Of a DNA stretch of 6,065 nt, positions 1 through 6,059 are shown piece by piece. The translations under genes were made by a program, and so were the position numbers. Below the pieces are notes generated by a model that was not told where the DNA came from, did no database searches, and worked only from the letters and a program-made list of their open reading frames with translations. Each line of letters opens with the position of its first letter. Positions within the stretch are counted from its first letter, which is position 1. Source of the stretch: Clostridia bacterium (GTDB lineage: Bacteria > Bacillota > Clostridia > TANB77 > CAG-508); the NCBI GenBank assembly GCA_900752095.1, contig CAADUD010000123.1:1-6065 (forward strand). Reading direction: 5' to 3'.

Positions 1-1292
1 ACATAGGCAATTTTAGGGCCTATGTATTTATGGATACTTTAAGAAGAGTTTTACAATACAACGGATATACTTTAAAACATGTTATGAATATTACAGATGT
101 AGGACATTTAGAGTCTGATGCTGATGAAGGCGAAGATAAAATGGAAAAAGCAGCCAGAAAAGAAAATAAAAATCCATATGAAATTGCAAAATATTATTCA
201 GATATCTTTTTTAGAGATATGGAAAGACTTCATATAGAAAAACCAGAAATTATTGCAAAAGCAACTGATCATATACAAGAAATGTTAGAATTTGTAGAAG
301 GCTTAATGAAAAATGGATATGCTTACGAAACAAGTAAAGGAATTTATTTTGATATTTCAAAACTTGATAAATACCCAGTATTATCTAATCGTAAATTAGA
401 TGAACAAATTGCAGGTGCTAGGGTAGATGTAGATGAGGAAAAAAGAAATCCTTATGATTTTGCTTTATGGATTAAAGCTCCAGAAAATCATATTATGAAA
501 TGGGAAAGTCCATGGGGACTATCTTACCCAGGTTGGCATATTGAATGTTCTGCAATGGGAAGAAAATATTTAGGAGATCAATTTGATATTCATACGGGAG
601 GAATAGATCATATTCCTACACACCATGAAAATGAAATTGCACAAAGTAAAGGGTTAACAGGAAAAATTCCTGCAAAATTTTGGATGCATGTAGAGTTTTT
701 ACAAGTAGATGGTGGAAAAATGTCAAAATCTCTAGGGAATACTTATACTTTAGACCAATTACAGAAAAAGGGAATAGAGCCTTTAGCATACAAATTATTT
801 TGCTTTACAGCACACTATCGTACAAAACTAAACTTTACTTTTGAAACAGCACTTTCAACGCAAACAGCTTTGACACGTTTAAGAGAAGGATTTGCAAAAC
901 ATTTAGAAGGAACCGAAAAAATTGAAAATGAAAAAATAAAAGAATATGAAAATAAATTTTTGGAAACAATAAATGATGACTTAAATATACCAGCAGCAAT
1001 GGGAATTGTATGGGAGATTATCCGTAGTCCACAAAAATCAAAACAATATGCAGATTTGTTGCTTGAATTTGATAGAGTATTAGGGCTTGATTTAGAAAAT
1101 AGTAAAAAATATTTAGAAGAAAGCAAAAAAGTAGAAATTCCAGAAGAAATACAAGAATTATTAGAAAAAAGAAAACAAGCAAGACAAGAAAAAAATTGGA
1201 CTTTATCTGATGAGATAAGAGATGCAATAAAAGAAAAAGGATATAGTATCAAAGATGGAAAAGATGGAAGTATGACAATTGAAAAATGTTAG
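1..1292 (+). CDS. cysS: Cysteinyl-tRNA synthetase (cysteine--tRNA ligase), 5'-partial
   Basis: Charges tRNA-Cys with cysteine using ATP in the cytoplasm (class I synthetase). The reading frame is open from base 3 to the TAG at 1290-1292, and the first visible residues are IGN, the end of the HIGH-type ATP motif, so the true start lies off the left edge. The ATG at 30 is internal: it sits inside the conserved block that follows HIGH. Numbering from that ATG, visible zinc ligands are C173 (ECSAM), H198 and E202 (HHENE). The first zinc cysteine, of the CGPTVY block, is off-window. The KMSKS loop is K230-S234. The C-terminal half carries the helical anticodon-recognition region and ends in a typical LSDEIRD...KEKGY segment. 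With 429 visible residues, the full protein would be about 460-465, normal for the family. The block before HHENE reads GGIDHIPT, unlike the GGGSDLMFP type of E. coli. Identification is secure; only the 5' end is missing. Confidence 0.97.
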   Translation, partial: IGNFRAYVFMDTLRRVLQYNGYTLKHVMNITDVGHLESDADEGEDKMEKAARKENKNPYEIAKYYSDIFFRDMERLHIEKPEIIAKATDHIQEMLEFVEGLMKNGYAYETSKGIYFDISKLDKYPVLSNRKLDEQIAGARVDVDEEKRNPYDFALWIKAPENHIMKWESPWGLSYPGWHIECSAMGRKYLGDQFDIHTGGIDHIPTHHENEIAQSKGLTGKIPAKFWMHVEFLQVDGGKMSKSLGNTYTLDQLQKKGIEPLAYKLFCFTAHYRTKLNFTFETALSTQTALTRLREGFAKHLEGTEKIENEKIKEYENKFLETINDDLNIPAAMGIVWEIIRSPQKSKQYADLLLEFDRVLGLDLENSKKYLEESKKVEIPEEIQELLEKRKQARQEKNWTLSDEIRDAIKEKGYSIKDGKDGSMTIEKC

Positions 1293-1351
1293 ATATCAAC
1301 CAAAAAAGATGACAGCAAAAATAAAGTAAAAATCAGAAAAAAGAAAATAGG

Positions 1352-1360
1352 AAAGGCGGT
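1352..1360 (+). promoter_or_regulatory. Ribosome binding site supporting the GTG start at 1371
   Basis: AAAGGCGGT matches the Shine-Dalgarno consensus AAAGGAGGT at all but one base and ends 10 bases before GTG 1371. The frame stays open upstream to the cysS stop but contains no ATG, GTG or TTG codon there, so this site decides the start. Confidence 0.7.
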
Positions 1361-1370
1361 TAGAATTTTA

Positions 1371-2486
1371 GTGGAACAAGAAAGCAAAATCCCATTTTGG
1401 AAGAAAGTAAAAATAAGTGTATTTGGATTAGAAGAATATCAAAAATTAGCGGCACAAAAAATAAGTAAAACAATAGGATATCTCGCAATTCTTATGTTGA
1501 TTTTTGCTTTCTTTGTAGCACTAAGTATTACTTACCGTTTTCATAAAACTATACAAAGTGTTACGAGTTATATTGATGAAAATATAGAGACTCTTCAGTT
1601 TGAAAATGGAACTCTAGCTATACAAGGAAAACAAAATCCGATTATTGTAGAAGATTCAGAAATTTTTTATGGCAAAATTATTATAGATACTAATGCAAGT
1701 GATGATCAAATAAAAAACTATACAGAAGACATTAAAACTTATCAAAATGGAATGATCATTAGTAAAGATAAAGTGATTTTTAAAACGAGTATGTCTAATA
1801 TTCCAACAACTGTTTCGTTGTTAGATATTTCCAATCAATATCATATTGTAAATTTAAATAAACAAGACATAATTAGCTTTTTAACGAATAATCAAATTTA
1901 TATAGCATTTTTTATAGCAATATTTATATACATGTTTATGATTTATTTGGGAACAGTATTAGTAGATGCTGTTTTATATTCCCTTTTAGGACATGTTACA
2001 GCCTTACTTTCAGGTTTAAGATTAAAATTTACAGCTATCTATAACATTGCAGCATATGGCTTAACATTGCCTATTATTTTAAATCTAATTTACATGGTAG
2101 CTAATATTTTAACGGGTTACACAATACAATATTTTTCCGTTATGTATATGGCAATTACCTGTATTTATGTTATTACCGCTATTTTAATGATTCGATCCGA
2201 TGTGATAAAAAAACAAATAGAGCTTTCTAAAATTATTGAAGAACAAGAAAAAGTAAGACAAGAAATTGCAAGAAGAGAGCAAGAAAAACAAGAAGAAGAA
2301 GAAAGAGAAAAAATCCGCAAAGAAGACGAAAAGAAAAGACAGGAAGAAAAGAAAAATAAAGAAAAAAAAGACGAAGAAAACGGAAAAGAAAAGAAGAAAA
2401 AGAATCCTTCTGAAAAAGAAGAAAAGAGAAAACCAAATAGTCAGGGACCAGAGCCACAAGCTAATATTAAGCCAAGCAATTTTTAA
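1371..2486 (+). CDS. DUF1189-like four-helix membrane protein with Lys/Glu-rich C-terminal tail
   Basis: Function unknown; 371 residues. Hydrophobic segments lie at about 34-54, 175-205, 222-246 and 254-274. Between the first two is a roughly 115-residue, presumably extracytoplasmic domain with the pattern FENGTLAIQ...IIIDTN...MIISKDKV. The N-terminal FWKKVKISVFGLEEYQKL, the ENG-containing domain and the IYNIAAYGLTLPIIL stretch in the third helix match, from memory, the plan of DUF1189 proteins of Firmicutes, which are usually about 260 residues. The extra part here is a tail (280-355) made almost entirely of K, E, R and Q, probably a long charged helix in the cytoplasm, ending in a short Pro/Asn-rich segment. 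The start is GTG with a good ribosome binding site. It lies 78 bases after cysS and 89 bases before ftsH on the same strand, suggesting one transcript. The DUF1189 assignment rests on pattern memory; a membrane protein is certain, its role is not. Confidence 0.8.
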   Translation: MEQESKIPFWKKVKISVFGLEEYQKLAAQKISKTIGYLAILMLIFAFFVALSITYRFHKTIQSVTSYIDENIETLQFENGTLAIQGKQNPIIVEDSEIFYGKIIIDTNASDDQIKNYTEDIKTYQNGMIISKDKVIFKTSMSNIPTTVSLLDISNQYHIVNLNKQDIISFLTNNQIYIAFFIAIFIYMFMIYLGTVLVDAVLYSLLGHVTALLSGLRLKFTAIYNIAAYGLTLPIILNLIYMVANILTGYTIQYFSVMYMAITCIYVITAILMIRSDVIKKQIELSKIIEEQEKVRQEIARREQEKQEEEEREKIRKEDEKKRQEEKKNKEKKDEENGKEKKKKNPSEKEEKRKPNSQGPEPQANIKPSNF

Positions 2487-2493
2487 AAATGTT

Positions 2494-2522
2494 TTTAGCG
2501 TAAAAAAGAATGTAATCATAAT
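2494..2522 (+). promoter_or_regulatory. Weak candidate sigma-A promoter for ftsH
   Basis: TTTAGC (2494-2499, three of six to TTGACA) and CATAAT (2517-2522, five of six to TATAAT) are 17 bases apart. Transcription would begin near 2529, giving a leader of about 47 bases that keeps the ribosome binding site. The poor -35 box in AT-rich DNA makes this tentative; read-through from upstream is equally possible. Confidence 0.25.
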
Positions 2523-2523
2523 A

Positions 2524-2551
2524 AAAAATACTACCCAAAATGGTAATTTTT
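2524..2551 (+). terminator. Weak AT-rich hairpin between the DUF1189-like gene and ftsH
   Basis: Arms 2524-2535 and 2542-2551 pair over ten base pairs (six A-T, then T-A, A-T and two C-G) with a two-base bulge (2530-2531) and a six-base loop. The right arm itself ends in five T. With only two G-C pairs it would at best attenuate read-through, and the T run is consumed by the stem. It could be chance in such AT-rich DNA. Confidence 0.2.
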
Positions 2552-2575
2552 ATATAATTAAGGAGAAAGACAGTT

Positions 2576-4405
2576 ATGGAAGAAGAAAACAAAAATTATA
2601 CTTCTAAAAATAAACAAGAAGAGCAAAAAGAAAAAAATAAAATTAGATTTTATACAATACTTGCTATTATTTTGTTGTGTATTGTTACTACTGTGGTATT
2701 ATCCATTTTTCTAATGAATAGCAGCAAAACCAAAGAAGATAATACCATAAGTTATACAGAATTAATTAAACAAATTGATGAAGGTAATGTAGAAAAAGTA
2801 GAAATGACAGTAGGAAGTACCTCTGTAAAAGTAAAATTACAAGGTCAAGAAGAAGAAAAAAAGGCAATTGTGCCAAATACACAAGCTTTTGTAGAACTAA
2901 TTCAAGAAAAAACATTAGAAGGAAACCAAATTGATTTAAAACAAAATAGTCAAAACTTTTTTTTAGTTTTATTTGATTACTTATTTACTTTATTACCAAC
3001 TATTTTAATTATTGTATTATTTGTTGTATTATTTAAAATGCAAGGTTTAGGAGACAAGGGAAAAGTATATGATGCAGAAACTACCAAATCTAAAATTAAA
3101 TTTGCTGATGTAGCAGGATTAGAAGAAGAAAAAAGCGAAATGTTAGAAATTGTAAATTTCTTAAAAGAACCTAAAAAATTCTATGAAATGGGAGCAAAAA
3201 TTCCAAGAGGTGTACTACTATGTGGAAAACCGGGAACTGGTAAAACTTTAATTGCCAAAGCAATTGCAGGGGAAGCAAAAGTACCGTTTATCTCTATGAG
3301 TGGTTCGGAATTTATAGAAATGTTTGCAGGATTAGGAGCATCTAGAGTAAGAAAATTATTTGAAAAAGCCAAAAAAATAGCCCCATGTATTGTGTTTATT
3401 GACGAAATCGATGCCATTGGTTCTAGAAGAGCAAGTGGTAGTGGAGCAGAAACAGAAAATAATCAAACCTTAAACCAATTGTTAGTAGAAATGGATGGGT
3501 TTGATACAGAAGAAACTATTATTGTTTTAGCTGCAACTAATAGACCAGAAATGTTAGATAAAGCATTATTAAGACCAGGAAGATTTGACAGGCAAATTAC
3601 CATTGCGCTTCCAGATATGCGTGGAAGAGAAGAGATATTAAAAATTCATGCACAAGATAAAAAATTTGCAGAAGATGTAAATTTAAAAGATATTGCAGGA
3701 GATACAGCTGGATTTACAGGTGCAGAACTTGCTAATATCTTAAATGAAGCTGCAATTATTGCAACTATTAAAAAGCATGAAGCAATTACTCATGATGATA
3801 TAGAAGAAGCAGTAAAAAAAGTAACTGTTGGACTAGAAAGGCAAAGTAGAGTCATTTCAGATAAGGATAAAAAATTAACAGCTTATCATGAAGCAGGACA
3901 TGCTATTGTAAGTAGTAAATTAGAAACCCAAAAAGATATTAAAGAAGTTTCTATTATTCCACGTGGCATGGCAGGTGGCTATACTATGTATAAAACCAAT
4001 GAAGATAAATACTATATTTCTAAAACAGAAATGGAAGAAAAATTAGTAGCACTTCTTGGTGGACGTGCCGCTGAAAAAGTAGCTTTAAATGATATTTCCA
4101 CAGGAGCAAGTAATGACATTGAAGTTGCAACACAAATTGCAAAAGACATGATTACTAAGTATGGAATGAGTGAAAACTTAGGACCAATTTCCATAGATAC
4201 AGAAAAGGACCCTTATGAACTACAAATGTTAGGAGAAAAGTTCGGAGATGCCATTGGTGCAGAAATAAAAATCATGCTAGATGGAGCCTATGGAAAAGCA
4301 CAGAACATCCTAAAAAATAATATGGAACAATTAGACAAAGTGGCAAATGCTTTAATGGAGAAAGAGGTAATTTCTGCAGAAGAATTTGAAAAATTAATAC
4401 AATAA
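2576..4405 (+). CDS. ftsH: ATP-dependent zinc metalloprotease FtsH
   Basis: Membrane-bound AAA+ protease that extracts and degrades misassembled membrane proteins and selected cytoplasmic proteins as a hexamer. The 609 residues are complete. Order: Lys/Glu-rich cytoplasmic N-terminus (1-22), helix 1 (about 25-47), extracytoplasmic domain (48-127), helix 2 (about 128-153), AAA+ domain with Walker A GKPGTGKT (217-224), pore loop FAG (251-253), Walker B with D276/E277 and second-region-of-homology arginines R333 and R336, then the M41 protease domain with HEAGH (H438, E439, H442) and the third zinc ligand D514 in the TGASNDIE block. Start ATG 2576 follows AAGGAG (2560-2565) at ten bases. Length is slightly below the 640 or so of E. 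coli, mainly a short C-terminal tail. Two small departures from the usual motifs: GKPG for GPPG in Walker A and FAG for FVG in the pore loop; all catalytic residues are kept. It is the last gene of the + strand run. Some Clostridia carry more than one FtsH, so this could be a paralogue. Confidence 0.97.
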   Translation: MEEENKNYTSKNKQEEQKEKNKIRFYTILAIILLCIVTTVVLSIFLMNSSKTKEDNTISYTELIKQIDEGNVEKVEMTVGSTSVKVKLQGQEEEKKAIVPNTQAFVELIQEKTLEGNQIDLKQNSQNFFLVLFDYLFTLLPTILIIVLFVVLFKMQGLGDKGKVYDAETTKSKIKFADVAGLEEEKSEMLEIVNFLKEPKKFYEMGAKIPRGVLLCGKPGTGKTLIAKAIAGEAKVPFISMSGSEFIEMFAGLGASRVRKLFEKAKKIAPCIVFIDEIDAIGSRRASGSGAETENNQTLNQLLVEMDGFDTEETIIVLAATNRPEMLDKALLRPGRFDRQITIALPDMRGREEILKIHAQDKKFAEDVNLKDIAGDTAGFTGAELANILNEAAIIATIKKHEAITHDDIEEAVKKVTVGLERQSRVISDKDKKLTAYHEAGHAIVSSKLETQKDIKEVSIIPRGMAGGYTMYKTNEDKYYISKTEMEEKLVALLGGRAAEKVALNDISTGASNDIEVATQIAKDMITKYGMSENLGPISIDTEKDPYELQMLGEKFGDAIGAEIKIMLDGAYGKAQNILKNNMEQLDKVANALMEKEVISAEEFEKLIQ

Positions 4406-4408
4406 AAT

Positions 4409-4470
4409 GAAGCTAAATATATTTTTATGAAATAAAATCATTTTGATGTTAGGATAGCTTCTTAGCTTTA
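4409..4470. terminator. Convergent intergenic inverted repeats, possible weak bidirectional terminator
   Basis: The 67-base gap between the ends of ftsH and the pseudouridine synthase holds GAAGCTAA (4409-4416) and two downstream complements, TAGCTTC (4455-4461) and TTAGCTT (4462-4468), which could pair with it in alternative ways around a 38-45 base loop. A small all-A/T stem, TTTTAT/ATAAAA around GAA, lies inside the loop. No compact GC-rich stem with a T tract is present on either strand, so this is a weak candidate only. Confidence 0.25.
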
Positions 4471-4472
4471 AA

Positions 4473-5393
4473 TTACTTACTAATTTCCTGTTTTAAACTT
4501 ATTTTTTTTCCAGTTAAGTAATTCAAAATTCCACTATTAGTATTAAAATTAAATTGTAAGGAATTGCTACAAAGTTGTTGCACTTTTAAACCTAATTTTC
4601 TATTTATCTCATTATTGCCATATTTGCCATCTCCTACAATAGGATGACCAATATGAGCTAAGTGTGCACGAATTTGATGTGTTTTGCCAGTATGTAGAGT
4701 AACATCTAACATACTGGTATTTTGTTTGTTATTCATAGAAAGTATTTTATAAGAAGTAACGATTTTTTCATAACCTTTTTTAGGAAAGTCGGAAATATAT
4801 ACCAAAGATTTTTTTCGGTCTTTAAATAAATAAGCTGTTAAAGTAGCTTTTTTAGGTGTTGGAATTCCTACCACCATTGCTTTATAATGTTTTTCAATCT
4901 CATGGTTTTTAAATTTTTTAAGCAAAATAGAAAGAGCTTCCTCATTTTTTGCAAATAATACTAAACCTGTGGTATTTCTGTCTAAACGATGGCAAGGAGC
5001 AATAAAATTTGATTTATTTTTATTGCTGCTTATTTTATTGTTTTCATTTCTATGTAAATTCGTATAATAAGAAATTAAAGAGCTAGTTAAAGAACGTTCT
5101 CCGACTACTTCAATGTCAACAGGTTTATTAACAACTACAATGTTTTCATCTTCATACACAATAGAAATAGAGCAATTTGATTTCTTATACAATTGCTCAG
5201 CAGTTAAATAAATTTTTACATGGTCTCCTTCGTGTAATAAAACATTTTCACTTATTTTTTGGTCATTTACACGAATATCTTTTTTACGAAGAGTTTTATA
5301 TAGTAAATTCAAAGAAAGACCATCAAAATTTTCTAATAAAAAGGTATTTAATTTTTTTTCATCATATTTTTGGGGTACAAGTATTTCTTTCAT
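4473..5393 (-). CDS. RluA/RluD-family ribosomal RNA pseudouridine synthase
   Basis: Isomerises specific uridines in RNA to pseudouridine, probably in large-subunit rRNA; the exact site cannot be read from sequence. Of the 306 residues, about 10-63 form an S4 RNA-binding domain (with DIRVNDQKI). The catalytic domain follows, starting at VYEDENIVVVNKP. The active-site motif is HRLDRNTTG with catalytic D138, and the C-terminal signature is GKTHQIRAHL followed by GHPIVGDGKYG. Length is normal for the family. I place the start at ATG 5393. An in-frame TTG at 5408 would add five residues (MYTCY) but lies upstream of the predicted transcription start and overlaps the promoter spacer and -10 box; neither codon has a ribosome binding site. 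The gene is convergent with ftsH and transcribed alone. A Lys/Asn/Ser-rich linker (about 115-130) precedes the catalytic motif. The NKPVDIEVVG stretch differs from the NKPAGLVVHP common in RluD and suggests a clostridial subgroup, so I give no gene symbol. Confidence 0.93.
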   Translation of the reverse strand: MKEILVPQKYDEKKLNTFLLENFDGLSLNLLYKTLRKKDIRVNDQKISENVLLHEGDHVKIYLTAEQLYKKSNCSISIVYEDENIVVVNKPVDIEVVGERSLTSSLISYYTNLHRNENNKISSNKNKSNFIAPCHRLDRNTTGLVLFAKNEEALSILLKKFKNHEIEKHYKAMVVGIPTPKKATLTAYLFKDRKKSLVYISDFPKKGYEKIVTSYKILSMNNKQNTSMLDVTLHTGKTHQIRAHLAHIGHPIVGDGKYGNNEINRKLGLKVQQLCSNSLQFNFNTNSGILNYLTGKKISLKQEISK

Positions 5394-5399
5394 ATAACA

Positions 5400-5428
5400 A
5401 GTATACAATAAATTTTAAAAAGTGTCAA
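5400..5428 (-). promoter_or_regulatory. Near-consensus sigma-A promoter giving a leaderless pseudouridine synthase mRNA
   Basis: Read on the minus strand, TTGACA (5428-5423, perfect -35) is followed by a 17-base spacer and TATACT (5405-5400, five of six to the -10 consensus). Six bases then separate it from ATG 5393, so the usual start of transcription, seven bases past the -10 box, is the A of that ATG. There is no Shine-Dalgarno sequence upstream of the ATG, in keeping with a leaderless message. No other sequence in the window matches the promoter consensus this well. Confidence 0.8.
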
Positions 5429-5473
5429 AATAAAGAGTAACTAAAAAAAATAAAATGCATAAAATAAAAAAGA

Positions 5474-5481
5474 AAAGGAGA
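5474..5481 (+). promoter_or_regulatory. Ribosome binding site of the 118-residue protein gene
   Basis: AAAGGAGA lies about eight bases before ATG 5490. The stretch from here to the ATG closely resembles the one before ATG 6060, which supports both starts. Confidence 0.8.
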
Positions 5482-5489
5482 AAAACAAA

Positions 5490-5846
5490 ATGGGAGAAGT
5501 TATTTTGAACGGAATTTTGTGGGTTTTAGCTCTATATGGACTATTTGAGATTATTAAAACCATAGTTTATACTTATACATATACAAATTTGAAGGCAGAT
5601 GGCATTTATGTAATTATTGCTGCGAAAAACCAAGAAAAGAAAATAGAAGGATTTTTACGCTCTTTTTTATTTAGAATTTTATATGGTAAAGAAGAAAACA
5701 TAAAAGATGTAATTGTAGTAGACCTAAATTCTACAGATGAAACCAAGGAAATATTAGAAAAACTTTCTTTAGATTATGATGTATTAAAAATGACAAATTG
5801 GAGAGATTGCAAAGAACTAATAGACCATGTAGATGAGGTAAAATAG
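5490..5846 (+). CDS. Small membrane-anchored protein with a half glycosyltransferase family 2-like domain
   Basis: I cannot assign a function. The 118 residues open with a hydrophobic segment (about 5-27), likely one membrane helix. Then comes a stretch resembling the first beta-alpha-beta part of a GT-A (family 2) glycosyltransferase: YVIIAAKNQEKKIEGFLRS (40-58) and DVIVVDLNSTDETKEILEKL (73-92), with the VVD and STD positions (D78, D83) that help bind the nucleotide sugar in complete enzymes. The chain ends before the DXD metal site and the acceptor half, so transferase activity is unlikely unless a partner supplies the rest. Downstream DNA shows no continuation in any frame, so a recent frameshift is not evident. 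The ribosome binding site is strong and the stop is doubled (TAG then in-frame TAA), both typical of an intact gene. It is divergent from the pseudouridine synthase; no clear promoter is visible in the A-rich gap before it. It could be a stand-alone conserved clostridial family or an old gene remnant. Confidence 0.82.
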   Translation: MGEVILNGILWVLALYGLFEIIKTIVYTYTYTNLKADGIYVIIAAKNQEKKIEGFLRSFLFRILYGKEENIKDVIVVDLNSTDETKEILEKLSLDYDVLKMTNWRDCKELIDHVDEVK

Positions 5847-5880
5847 TAAGCTTTTATTTGAAAATATATTTCAACTAAAC

Positions 5881-5902
5881 TTATTTCAATTTTACGAAAT
5901 AA
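5881..5902. repeat. Seven-base inverted repeat downstream of the 118-residue protein gene
   Basis: TTATTTC (5881-5887) and GAAATAA (5896-5902) are perfect complements around an eight-base loop. A second short repeat, TTGAAA/TTTCAA around five bases, lies just before it at about 5858-5874. With no T run after either, these look more like an operator-type symmetry or chance than an intrinsic terminator. Confidence 0.25.
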
Positions 5903-5987
5903 ATTATTAAATAATGTTTGTTTGGACTAAATTCTATTATGAAAATCAGTATTTAGTAACACTTTCTGAAAATAAAATAAAAAATTG

Positions 5988-6016
5988 TTGCATTTTAAAA
6001 GGAGTTAGTGTAAAAT
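5988..6016 (+). promoter_or_regulatory. Candidate sigma-A promoter for the gene at the right edge
   Basis: TTGCAT (5988-5993, four of six to TTGACA) and TAAAAT (6011-6016, five of six to TATAAT) are 17 bases apart. Transcription would begin near 6023, giving a leader of about 37 bases that includes the ribosome binding site at 6044. The -10 box overlaps an alternative ATG at 6015, so that ATG could not be translated from this promoter. The rest of the stretch 5850-5987 is A/T-rich and shows no gene. Confidence 0.5.
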
Positions 6017-6043
6017 GAAATTACACTTAAAAATAGAGAAAAG

Positions 6044-6050
6044 TAAGGAG
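6044..6050 (+). promoter_or_regulatory. Ribosome binding site favouring ATG 6060
   Basis: TAAGGAG ends nine bases before ATG 6060. The site, spacer and start closely match those of the 118-residue protein gene at 5474-5492. A competing AAAAGGAG (5997-6004) precedes an in-frame ATG at 6015 by ten bases, so the choice is not certain. Confidence 0.6.
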
Positions 6051-6059
6051 AAAAAGCAA

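Noticed and set aside
815..1252. Minus-strand open frames opposite cysS
   Set aside because: They lie entirely within a certain gene, have Ser/Phe-rich low-complexity translations and no ribosome binding site.
1293..1370. Terminator, tRNA or riboswitch between cysS and the DUF1189-like gene
   Set aside because: The 78 bases contain no stable stem, no T tract and no conserved RNA pattern.
2553..2558. Perfect TATAAT just upstream of ftsH
   Set aside because: No -35-like sequence sits at 16-18 bases upstream, and transcription would begin near 2565, at the end of the ribosome binding site, removing it from the message.
2184..2607. Long open frames on both strands across the charged-tail region
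   Set aside because: They are by-products of the near-homopurine sequence coding the Lys/Glu tail; the frames encode only Phe/Leu or Lys repeats with no domain, and the real frame has a start site and family match.
5406..5408. TTG as start of the pseudouridine synthase
   Set aside because: It lies in the spacer of the near-perfect promoter, directly before the -10 box and upstream of the predicted transcription start, has no Shine-Dalgarno sequence, and the five added residues are not part of the known domain.
5177..5440. Plus-strand open frame opposite the 5' end of the pseudouridine synthase
   Set aside because: Shadow of the antisense gene; no ribosome binding site and no recognisable protein features.
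5430..5489. Promoter for the 118-residue protein gene, including sporulation sigma types (a CATAAAAT sequence at 5458 resembles a sigma-E -10 box)
   Set aside because: No matching -35 element at the required distance; the region is so A-rich that -10-like strings are expected by chance.
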